Below are positions 51,913-59,566 of a DNA stretch of 64,000 bases, piece by piece. The notes under the pieces were generated by a model, which was given only the letters and a program-made list of their open reading frames with translations, did no database searches and was not told where the DNA came from. Where the stretch lies: the NCBI GenBank assembly GCA_035573715.1, contig DATLZZ010000014.1:60284-124283 (forward strand), read 5' to 3'. This DNA comes from JACPRL01 sp035573715 (GTDB lineage Bacteria; Acidobacteriota; Terriglobia; Acidiferrales; 2-02-FULL-67-57). How positions within the stretch are numbered: position 1 is the first letter of the stretch; each line of letters starts with the position of its first letter. Both the position numbers and the translations under genes were made by a program.

Positions 51913-53199
51913 TTACATCTCCCGCGGCTGGCCGGTGGAGGCCAGGACGGCGTTCCAGAACCAGCCCTCCGGGTCGATTTTCTTGCGCGCAGAAATCGCC
52001 AGCCGAATGGGCACGTGGGTGGGCGTGTCCTCCCAGGTTCCCATTACCATGTCGGTGCGGCCGCTCATGCCGGCGTGCACGGCGGACTGGCCGAGCAGCC
52101 AGCAGAGGGCGGCGTCGCGGGCGTTGGCGGGCTGGCTGCGGATGGAATAGCTGGGGTCAATGTATTTCAGACTGATTTCCATTCCGACGCGCTGGAAGTG
52201 CTCCTTGATTCTGTCGCGGAGGAAGGCGCCGATGTCGCCGAAGCGGATGTTGCCGGAGGCGTCGCGGCCGAGGCTGGCCTGCAACAAGTCCTGGCCGGCG
52301 CCTTCGCCGACGACAATCACCGCGTGGGCGCGCTTTTCCAGACGTGTCTGGAGCGCTTTGAGAAAACCCTCCAGCGTGAACGGCACTTCGGGCACCAGGC
52401 AGAAGTTCACCTGCGTATCCGCCAGCGCGGCGTGGGCGGCGATGAAGCCCGACTCGCGCCCCATCAGCTTGACCAGCCCGATGCCGTTGCGCGCCCCGGT
52501 GGCCTCGCTGTGCGCGGCGTAGGTGGCCCGCCGCGCCTCCTCCACCGCCGTTTCAAAGCCAAACGAGGACTGCACGTAGGAGATGTCGTTGTCGATGGTC
52601 TTGGGAATTCCGATGACGCTGAGGGCGCGGCCGCGGCGGGCGACTTCTTCGGCGATCTGGTGGGCGCCGCGCAGCGTGCCGTCGCCGCCGATGGTGAACA
52701 GGATGCTGATTTGCATCCGCTCCAGCGTGTCGACGATTTCTCTTACGTCCTGCGCGCCGCGCGACGAGCCCAGCACCGTCCCGCCGGTCTGGTGAATCTG
52801 GTTGACCAGCTCGAGGGTCAGCTCCACCGGTTTGTGCCCGTGCTTCGCCACCAGCCCTTCGTAGCCATAGCGGAAGCCATACACCGTTTTGACGCCGTAG
52901 TGGTGATAGAGGCTGATGACAATGGCGCGGATGACGTCGTTCAGACCCGGGCAGAGCCCGCCGCAGGTCACGATCCCGCAGCGCAGCCCGGCGGGGTTGA
53001 AAAAGATTTTTTCTCGCGGGCCGGCGACCTCGAAGCTGGGCGGCTCCCGCCCGGCTTCCAGATAGGCGCGGATGGTGGCGAGGTCAGAGTGGTAGAGCCG
53101 GCGCTCGCTGGTGGGCATGAAGCGCTGCACCTGCATGGGCGAGGGAATCCGGCACTCGCCGAGCGTGGCTATCCGCAGGTCAATGTCCGGCAGTTCCAT
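51913..53199 (-). CDS. 6-phosphofructokinase
   Basis: 428 residues. Motifs include CGGLCPGLNDVIRA, TIGGDGTLRGA and PKTIDNDI, followed by MGRESGFIA. Gly in GGDGT points to ATP, but Lys in PKTIDND is the residue typical of pyrophosphate enzymes; this mixture is known in a plant-like clade of ATP-PFKs. The donor is therefore not certain. The ATG is 2 nt from the glgP stop and ldh starts 12 nt later, so the three are one operon. Confidence 0.9.
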   Translation of the reverse strand: MELPDIDLRIATLGECRIPSPMQVQRFMPTSERRLYHSDLATIRAYLEAGREPPSFEVAGPREKIFFNPAGLRCGIVTCGGLCPGLNDVIRAIVISLYHHYGVKTVYGFRYGYEGLVAKHGHKPVELTLELVNQIHQTGGTVLGSSRGAQDVREIVDTLERMQISILFTIGGDGTLRGAHQIAEEVARRGRALSVIGIPKTIDNDISYVQSSFGFETAVEEARRATYAAHSEATGARNGIGLVKLMGRESGFIAAHAALADTQVNFCLVPEVPFTLEGFLKALQTRLEKRAHAVIVVGEGAGQDLLQASLGRDASGNIRFGDIGAFLRDRIKEHFQRVGMEISLKYIDPSYSIRSQPANARDAALCWLLGQSAVHAGMSGRTDMVMGTWEDTPTHVPIRLAISARKKIDPEGWFWNAVLASTGQPREM

Positions 53200-53200
53200 G

Positions 53201-55741
53201 TCAGGGCGACGCCTTGCGTCGCGCCGGGCGCGCCGGCGCCGGGATGGCCTCCAGCGTCACCGGCACCGGCGTCACTTTCCAGATTTCATCGCAGTATTCC
53301 TGGATGGCGCGGTCGGAGGAGAACTTGCCCATCCGCGCCGCGGTCAGGATGGACATTCGCGTCCAGCGGTCGCGGTCGAGGTAGGCGGCGGCCACTTTCT
53401 CCTGGCAGTCGACGTAGGACTGGTAGTCGGCCAGCGCCAGAAAGGTGTCGTGGTAGAGCAGCGAATCCACGAACGGGCGGAAGAGGTTGGTGTCGCCCTG
53501 GGAGAACTTGCCCGAGGCGATGTCGTCCAGCGCCTGCCGCAACTCGGCGTTAGTCTCATAGATTCCTTTCGGCCGATAGCCGCTGGCCTTGAGCGCCTGG
53601 ACTTCCTCGACCGTCAGGCCGAAGAGGAAGAAGTTCTCGGCGCCGACTTCCTCGCGGATTTCGACGTTGGCGCCGTCGAGCGTGCCGATGGTCAGCGCGC
53701 CGTTGAGCGCGAACTTCATGTTGCCGGTGCCGGAAGCCTCCATGCCGGCGGTGGAAATCTGCTCGCTGAGGTCGGCGCCGGGGAAGATGAGCTGGCTGTT
53801 CTTGACGTTGTAGTCCGGCCAGAACACCACCCGCAGGCGGCCGGCAACGTCCGGGTCGGCGTTCACCACCGCAGCCACTGAGTTGATGAGCTTGATGATG
53901 AGCTTGGCCATGAAGTAGCCGGGCGCCGCCTTGCCGCCGAAAATCACCGTGCGCGGCGTCACCTCCATCTTGGGGTTGCGCTTGAGGCGGTTGTAGAGCG
54001 TGACCACGTGCAGCAGGTTCAGGTGCTGCCGCTTGTACTCGTGCATCCGCTTGACCTGGATGTCGAACAGGCTCTCCGGGTCCACCTTCACTCCGGTGCG
54101 CTTCTCGATGGCGGCCGCCAGCGCCTGTTTGTTCTGCTGCTTGACCTCGTACCACGCTTTGCGGAAAGCCGGGTCGTCGGCCAGCGGCTCGAGTTGGCGC
54201 AATTGCTTCAGGTCGCTCGGCCAGTCCTCCCCGATGCGGCTGCTGATGAGGCGCGTCAGGCCCGGATTGCAGAGCACCAGGAAGCGCCGCGGGGTGACGC
54301 CGTTGGTCTTGTTGCTGAACTTCTCCGGCCAGAACTCGGCGAAGTCGCGCAGCACGCTCTTCTTGAGTAGCTCGGTGTGCAGCCGGGCCACGCCGTTGAT
54401 GGCGTGGCTGCCCACCGAGGCCAGGTTCGCCATGCGCACGTAGCGCTCGCCGGACTCGTCAATCAGCGACAGGCGCGCCAGGCGTTCGTCGTCCCCCGGA
54501 TACTTGCGGCGCACGTCCTCGAGGAAGCGGTGGTTGATTTCGTAGATGATTTCCAGGTGGCGCGGCAGGAGACTGCCGAAGAGCGACACCGGCCACTTCT
54601 CCAGCGCCTCGGGCAGCAGGGTGTGGTTGGTGTAGCCGAAAGTCTGGCGGGTAATCTCCCAGGCCGGCGCCCACTCGAAGTCGTGCTCGTCCACCAGCAG
54701 CCGCATCAGCTCGGCCACGGCAATCGAGGGATGGGTGTCGTTCAACTGCACGGCGTACTTGCGGTGGAAGTCGGCCACGCTGGGCGCCGACTGCAAGTGA
54801 ATGCGCATCATGTCACGCAGCGAGCAGGAGACGAAGAAGTACTGCTGCGCCAGGCGGAGCTGCTTGCCCTGCACCGGCTCGTCGTTGGGATAGAGGACCT
54901 TGCTGATGTTCTCCGATTGCATCTTTTCGTCCACGGCGCCGTAGTAGTCGCCGACGTTGAAGGCCTGGAAGTCGAACGACTCGACTGCTTCGGCCTTCCA
55001 CAGCCGGAGCAGGTTGGTGTTGTTGACGCGGTAGCCGAGAATCGGCGTGTCGTAGGGCACGCCGCGCAGCACGCGGTGCGGTATCCAGCGGACGCGGTAG
55101 CGCCCGCGCTCGTCGCGGTAGGGCTCGGTGTGGCCGCCCAGCTTGACCTCGAAGCTCACCTCCGGCCGCGGGATCTCCCAGGGGTTCCCCAGGGACAACC
55201 ACTTGTCGGTGATTTCCACCTGCCAGCCATCGCGGATGACCTGATCGAAGATGCCGAACTCGTAGCGAATGCCGTAGCCGATGGCGGGAATCTGCAGGGT
55301 GGCCAGCGAGTCCATGTAGCACGCGGCCAGCCGGCCCAGGCCGCCGTTGCCGAGCCCGGGCTCTTCTTCCTGGTCGAGCAGGTATTCGAGGTCGAGGCCG
55401 AGATCGTCCATTGCCTCGCGGGCCACCTCGTAGAGGCCGAGGTTGATGAGGTTGTTCTTGAGGTGCGGGCCGAGGAGGAATTCGGCCGACAGGTAGCAGA
55501 CGGTGCGGGCCCGTTTTTCGTAGTAGGTCTTGCCGGTGCGCACCCAGCGTTGCAGCAGGCGGTCGCGCACCGTGTAAGCCAGCGCCATGTACTTGTCGTT
55601 GCGCGTCGCCACTTCCGGGAAGCGCCCCAGCAGGTAGAACAGGTTGTCGCGAAAGGCGCGTTTGAAGGCGTCTGGGCTCAGTCCGGTGCGCACGTCCTCG
55701 GCGCGGTCGCCTGCCTGCAGGCCGGACTTGTGGGTTGCCAT
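53201..55741 (-). CDS. glgP: Glycogen/starch phosphorylase
   Basis: 846 residues. It releases glucose-1-phosphate from alpha-1,4-glucans. Signatures: DLEYLLDQEEEPGLGNGGLGRLAACYMDS, YPNDEPVQGK, VQLNDTHPSIAV, KRMHEYKRQHLN and EASGTGNMKFALNGALTIGTLDG, the last with the PLP Lys. The N-terminal regulatory phosphorylation site of animal enzymes is absent. First gene of the glgP-pfk-ldh group. Confidence 0.96.
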   Translation of the reverse strand: MATHKSGLQAGDRAEDVRTGLSPDAFKRAFRDNLFYLLGRFPEVATRNDKYMALAYTVRDRLLQRWVRTGKTYYEKRARTVCYLSAEFLLGPHLKNNLINLGLYEVAREAMDDLGLDLEYLLDQEEEPGLGNGGLGRLAACYMDSLATLQIPAIGYGIRYEFGIFDQVIRDGWQVEITDKWLSLGNPWEIPRPEVSFEVKLGGHTEPYRDERGRYRVRWIPHRVLRGVPYDTPILGYRVNNTNLLRLWKAEAVESFDFQAFNVGDYYGAVDEKMQSENISKVLYPNDEPVQGKQLRLAQQYFFVSCSLRDMMRIHLQSAPSVADFHRKYAVQLNDTHPSIAVAELMRLLVDEHDFEWAPAWEITRQTFGYTNHTLLPEALEKWPVSLFGSLLPRHLEIIYEINHRFLEDVRRKYPGDDERLARLSLIDESGERYVRMANLASVGSHAINGVARLHTELLKKSVLRDFAEFWPEKFSNKTNGVTPRRFLVLCNPGLTRLISSRIGEDWPSDLKQLRQLEPLADDPAFRKAWYEVKQQNKQALAAAIEKRTGVKVDPESLFDIQVKRMHEYKRQHLNLLHVVTLYNRLKRNPKMEVTPRTVIFGGKAAPGYFMAKLIIKLINSVAAVVNADPDVAGRLRVVFWPDYNVKNSQLIFPGADLSEQISTAGMEASGTGNMKFALNGALTIGTLDGANVEIREEVGAENFFLFGLTVEEVQALKASGYRPKGIYETNAELRQALDDIASGKFSQGDTNLFRPFVDSLLYHDTFLALADYQSYVDCQEKVAAAYLDRDRWTRMSILTAARMGKFSSDRAIQEYCDEIWKVTPVPVTLEAIPAPARPARRKASP

Positions 55742-55783
55742 TGACTCCCTCGAGGAAGCCCAAGTCTACTCCAACCGGAGCGT

Positions 55784-55804
55784 CTTTTGAAATTTTTTCA
55801 AAAG
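55784..55804. other. AT-rich palindrome upstream of glgP
   Basis: CTTTTGAAA (55784-55792) is a perfect inverted repeat of TTTCAAAAG (55796-55804) with a TTT centre, in an otherwise GC-rich context, 43 bp upstream of the glgP start. It could be an operator, a promoter element or a terminator between divergent genes. Confidence 0.4.
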
Positions 55805-55916
55805 CGTTCGTGGCTGACTCCCTCCCTCGAACATGGGTTACTCGCGAGAACTTACGTCTGGTGGGAGAGGCAGTCTTGCCGTCTACGCCTGCTCCGACGC
55901 TCCCAGAACGCCCTCG

Positions 55917-56195
55917 ATGCCGCTGTTCGTCCTGCTGATCTTTGCGATTGCGTTGACGATTTGGATCCTGCTCATTGTCTTCGGCATCAAAGCCGCCAGG
56001 CAGAAGAACCGCTCCCCGCACTGGATGTGGTTTGGCATTCATCCCTTCGGTGCGCTTATCGTGTTCATCGTTATGCGGGTCTTGCCGCCGCTGAAGGAAT
56101 GTCCCAACTGCCGCGAGCGCGTGAAAGCTCACGCCAAGATCTACCCCTACTGCCAGCGCCCGTTCGAGCTCGTCGCGCCGCCGGCCACGGGCTGA
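55917..56195 (+). CDS. Small membrane protein with a degenerate zinc ribbon
   Basis: 92 residues: two hydrophobic segments (about 1-22 and 34-58) followed by a zinc-ribbon-like tail reading CPNCRERVKAHAKIYPYCQRPFE. The first CxxC is intact; the second would be CxYC but its first Cys is Tyr, so metal binding is doubtful. It resembles zinc-ribbon membrane proteins found widely in acidobacteria, without assigned role. Start at 55917 was chosen because homology-like sequence begins there. Confidence 0.6.
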   Translation: MPLFVLLIFAIALTIWILLIVFGIKAARQKNRSPHWMWFGIHPFGALIVFIVMRVLPPLKECPNCRERVKAHAKIYPYCQRPFELVAPPATG

Positions 56196-56355
56196 GCCTG
56201 TGTCAGGGGGCGCTAGCCTAGGAGAACTGGCGCAACGGCACAACGCATCCACGGCGCTGCATAGGCGCAATCTACTGATTCCAAGCTAGTTATACATCCC
56301 GCCGAGAGTTGTTTCTGGCAATCAGACTGCTTCCAGCAGCGCGGAAGGGATTTCT

Positions 56356-56679
56356 ATGATCGACCCACAGACCCAGCCCGCGACCGACAGCGGCGCTCGG
56401 CCAGTTGCGGGCGCGGGCGGAAAGAAAGTCCGCGGCGTCGTCTACATCAATTCATTGCGCTGCAAGGGGTGCGGCTTCTGCATTGCCTTCTGCCCGCCGA
56501 AGGTGCTGGCGTTTTCACACGAACTGAACCGCGCCGGCTACCATCCGCCGCGCCTGGTGAACCCCGACGGCTGCACCGGGTGCGACCTCTGCGGTCTCTA
56601 TTGCCCCGACTTCGCCATCTACGGCGTGATGCTCAAGCCCGACAAGCCCGCCGCGGCGGAGATGGAGCAGGAGTCATGA
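56356..56679 (+). CDS. korD: 2-oxoacid:ferredoxin oxidoreductase, ferredoxin (delta) subunit
   Basis: 107 residues with two 4Fe-4S motifs: CKGCGFCIAFCPPKVL and CTGCDLCGLYCPDFAI. Electrons from oxidative decarboxylation pass through these clusters to soluble ferredoxin. ATG overlap (ATGA) with the next gene makes it the first of a four-gene operon. A pyruvate/2-oxoglutarate type cannot be decided from this subunit. Confidence 0.9.
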   Translation: MIDPQTQPATDSGARPVAGAGGKKVRGVVYINSLRCKGCGFCIAFCPPKVLAFSHELNRAGYHPPRLVNPDGCTGCDLCGLYCPDFAIYGVMLKPDKPAAAEMEQES

Positions 56680-57848
56680 AGGCCGACCCGGCGGGTGTGC
56701 TCACCGGCACGCACTTCCTCGACGGCGATCAGGCTTGCTGCGAGGGCGCGCTGGCGGCCGGGTGTCGCTTCGCCGCCGGCTATCCCATCACGCCCTCCAC
56801 GGAAATCGTCGAACGCTTCGCGCAGCGCGCGCCGCTGGTGGGCGGGATGTTTCTCCAGATGGAAGACGAGCTCGCCTCATCCATCGCCATCCTCGGCGCC
56901 GCCTGGGCGGGCGCCAAGGCGTTCACTGTAACCTCCGGCCCGGGTTTCTCGCTGATGATGGAGCATATCGGCTACGCAGCGATGACGGAGACGCCCTGCG
57001 TCATCGTCAACGTGCAGCGGGGCGGACCCTCGACCGGCCTGCCCACGTTGCCGGGCCAGGCCGACATGATGCAGGCGCGCTGGGGCTCGCATGGCGACTA
57101 CGAAATCATCGCCCTCGCCCCCAACTCGCCCCAGGAGTGCTTCGACCTCACCATCGAAGCCTTCAACCTCTCGGAGAAGTACCGCGTGCCGGCGCTGCTG
57201 ATGATGGACGAGTGCGTGGGGCACATGACGGAGAAGGTCGTCATCCCGCCGGCCGAGCAGATTGAGATTGTGCCGCGCCGCTACACCAAGCGGCCGCGCG
57301 ATGAGTACGTGCCGTTCCGCCCCGCCGCCGACCTCGTGCCGGAGATGGTGCGCGCCGGCGACGGCTACCGCTTCCACGTCACCGGCATGACGCACAACGA
57401 GCGCGGCTTTCCCGACGTCAGCGTGGAAACGCAGCAGAAGCTGGTGCGACGGCTGGTTGACAAGATCCGGCTCAACGCCGACGACATTGTGCGCGTGGAC
57501 GAAGTGGCGACCCAGGACGCCGACGTCATCGTTGTCGCCTACGGAATCACCTCGCGGGTCGCGGTGCATGCCGTGCACCTGGCCCGGCAGCGCGGCGTGC
57601 GCGCCGGCCTGCTGCGGCCGCGGGTGGTCTGGCCGTTCCCGGAAAAGCGAATTCGGGAGATGGCGCGGCAGGCGCGCGCCTTCGTCGTCGCCGAGTTGAA
57701 TCTCGGCCAGATGGCGCTGGAGGTCGAGCGGCTGGTGGCCGGGCGCGCTCCGGTCGCGCTGGTGACACACGCTGGCGGCGCCGTCCATCACCCCGAAGAG
57801 ATTCTGGAAGCCATCCTGGCGGCGGCGCCGGCCGAGGTGGGACGATGA
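56676..57848 (+). CDS. korA: 2-oxoacid:ferredoxin oxidoreductase, alpha subunit
   Basis: 390 residues. Alpha domains I-II: GCRFAAGYPITPSTEI (substrate-binding), EDELASSIAILGAAWAGAKAFTVTSGPGF, and the C-terminal VVAYGITSRVAVHAV segment of domain II. No gamma fusion is present. The likely substrate is 2-oxoglutarate or a related 2-oxoacid, by resemblance to KorA. It overlaps korD and korB by ATGA on both sides. Confidence 0.93.
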   Translation: MKADPAGVLTGTHFLDGDQACCEGALAAGCRFAAGYPITPSTEIVERFAQRAPLVGGMFLQMEDELASSIAILGAAWAGAKAFTVTSGPGFSLMMEHIGYAAMTETPCVIVNVQRGGPSTGLPTLPGQADMMQARWGSHGDYEIIALAPNSPQECFDLTIEAFNLSEKYRVPALLMMDECVGHMTEKVVIPPAEQIEIVPRRYTKRPRDEYVPFRPAADLVPEMVRAGDGYRFHVTGMTHNERGFPDVSVETQQKLVRRLVDKIRLNADDIVRVDEVATQDADVIVVAYGITSRVAVHAVHLARQRGVRAGLLRPRVVWPFPEKRIREMARQARAFVVAELNLGQMALEVERLVAGRAPVALVTHAGGAVHHPEEILEAILAAAPAEVGR

Positions 57849-58732
57849 ACCCGCAACTGGAAACCATCGAGCCGCTGGCGCCCAATCCGGTCGAGGAGTT
57901 TCTGCGCAGTTGGCGGATGCCGAGCATCTGGTGCCCGGGGTGCGGGATCGGCACCACGGTCAACTGCTTCGCGCGGGCGCTGCTGAAAACGAAGCTCAAC
58001 CTCGACAAAGTGGCCATCGTTTCCGGCATCGGCTGCAGCGGGCGCGTGGCCGGCTACCTGGAACTCGACTCCTTCCACACCACCCACGGCCGCGCCATTC
58101 CCTTCGCTACCGGCCTGAAGCTCGCCAACCCCGACCTGACCGTGGTGGTCTACAGTGGCGACGGCGACCTGGTGGGCATCGGCGGCAACCACTTCATCCA
58201 CGCCGCCCGCCGCAACGTGGATTTGAAAGTCATCTGCATCAACAACTTCACCTACGGGATGACCGGCGGCCAGGTGGGTCCCACCACGCCGGTGAGCGCG
58301 TTGAGCTCGACCACGCCCTACGGCTGCTTCGAGCAGCCCTTCAATCTGCCGCGCCTGGCCGAATCCTCCGGCGCCGTCTATGTGGCGCGCTGGACCGTCT
58401 ATCACGTCCGCCAGCTCGCCCACGCCATGGGCGAGGTGCTGCGCAAGAAAGGCTTCTCGTTCCTCGAAATCCTAAGCCCCTGTCCCACGCTCTACCAGCG
58501 CCGCAACCGCCTGGGCGGCGGACTGGAAGCGCTGCTGTACTACAAAGAAAACAGCGTCGTGCGCCACGGGGCCGACACCAGGGAAGTCGGCATCACCTAT
58601 CAGGGGCCGATTACGGTGGGCAAGTTCGTCGACATCGAGAAGCCCACGTTCCTCGAGCTGATGAACCAGCAACTGGGCCGCACGCTCGACTCGCAGTATG
58701 TGGGTTGCGGAGGCGATCGTGTCCACGACTGA
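57845..58732 (+). CDS. korB: 2-oxoacid:ferredoxin oxidoreductase, beta subunit
   Basis: 295 residues. Thiamin diphosphate-binding motif GDGDLVGIGGNHFIHAARRNVDLKVICINN with the 4Fe-4S-associated CPGCGIGT and later Cys. It holds the TPP cofactor that decarboxylates the 2-oxoacid. ATG overlaps the korA stop; the downstream subunit starts inside its last codons. Confidence 0.94.
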   Translation: MNPQLETIEPLAPNPVEEFLRSWRMPSIWCPGCGIGTTVNCFARALLKTKLNLDKVAIVSGIGCSGRVAGYLELDSFHTTHGRAIPFATGLKLANPDLTVVVYSGDGDLVGIGGNHFIHAARRNVDLKVICINNFTYGMTGGQVGPTTPVSALSSTTPYGCFEQPFNLPRLAESSGAVYVARWTVYHVRQLAHAMGEVLRKKGFSFLEILSPCPTLYQRRNRLGGGLEALLYYKENSVVRHGADTREVGITYQGPITVGKFVDIEKPTFLELMNQQLGRTLDSQYVGCGGDRVHD

Positions 58733-59282
58733 AATCCAGTTCGCGGGGCTGGGCGGGCAAGGCGTCATCCTCGCCGGCATGACCGTGGGGCGCGGGCTGG
58801 CGCTCTACGAGGACTACCACGTCTCGCTGACGCAGAGCTTCGGGCCGGAGGCGCGGGGGAGCGCCTGCAGCGTGCAGCTCATCGTTTCCACCGAGCCGGT
58901 GCATTATCCCTATGTCTCCCGGCCGCACATCCTGGCCGCGCTCTCGCAGGAGGCTTACCGGCGCTTTGCGCCGAAGCTGCACGAGGGCGGCATCCTGCTG
59001 CTGGAGGAGGAACTCGTGCAAGCCGAGGACGTGCGGCCCGACGTTCGGGTCTACCGCGTTCCCGCCACGCGGCTCGCGGAAGAGCTGGGGCGCAAGATGG
59101 TGCTCAACATGGTTCTGGTGGGATTCTTCACCGCCATCACGGGCCTGCTGCGGCCGGACTCAGCGTGCCGCGCCGTGGCCGAGCTGGTTCCGCCCGGAAC
59201 GGAAGCGCTCAACCGCGCGGCGTTCGACAAAGGTTACCAGTACGGCCTGGCGCAGTTGGCCGGCTCGGCGGTTGCCGTGTAA
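58719..59282 (+). CDS. korC: 2-oxoacid:ferredoxin oxidoreductase, gamma subunit
   Basis: 187 residues from GTG at 58719: STTEIQFAGLGGQGVILAGMTVG opens the POR_N gamma domain; then SFGPEARGSACSVQLI and NMVLVGFFTAITGLL. It contributes to CoA binding. GGAGG at 58709-58713, 5 nt before the GTG, outranks the upstream in-frame ATG at 58698. The gene overlaps the end of korB by 14 nt. Confidence 0.92.
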   Translation: MSTTEIQFAGLGGQGVILAGMTVGRGLALYEDYHVSLTQSFGPEARGSACSVQLIVSTEPVHYPYVSRPHILAALSQEAYRRFAPKLHEGGILLLEEELVQAEDVRPDVRVYRVPATRLAEELGRKMVLNMVLVGFFTAITGLLRPDSACRAVAELVPPGTEALNRAAFDKGYQYGLAQLAGSAVAV

Positions 59283-59298
59283 CGAGCCCAGCGCACCG

Positions 59299-59550
59299 CT
59301 ACAGGTGCGCGAGGCATTCTTTCCCGCAGGTCACCGGGCCGGGCATCAGCGCGCAGGCGGTGACGTCGAGCACCCGCAGGCTGCCGAAATCGCCCTCGCC
59401 CTGCTGCACCTGCACTCGCGCCCGCACTTTTTCGTTCGGGCAGCGCAGCCAGCGGGTGGCCTTGCCGGGGCCCCAGCGGACAATCGCGGTCGCCGCGATC
59501 ATCCACCAGAGCGCCACCACCAGGAAAGCTGCAATCTGAGCTTCGTCCAT
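59299..59550 (-). CDS. Small membrane-anchored protein with four cysteines
   Basis: 83 residues: one N-terminal membrane segment (AAFLVVALWWMIAATAIV) then a soluble part with four Cys (LRCPNEKVRA, VTACALMPGPVTCGKECLAHL). AAAGGAG precedes ATG 59550. The Cys pattern resembles small metal- or disulfide-containing proteins, but no family is recognised. It is convergent with korC and downstream of the acyl-CoA synthetase gene. Confidence 0.6.
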   Translation of the reverse strand: MDEAQIAAFLVVALWWMIAATAIVRWGPGKATRWLRCPNEKVRARVQVQQGEGDFGSLRVLDVTACALMPGPVTCGKECLAHL

Positions 59551-59566
59551 CGTCGGCTCCTTTCTG

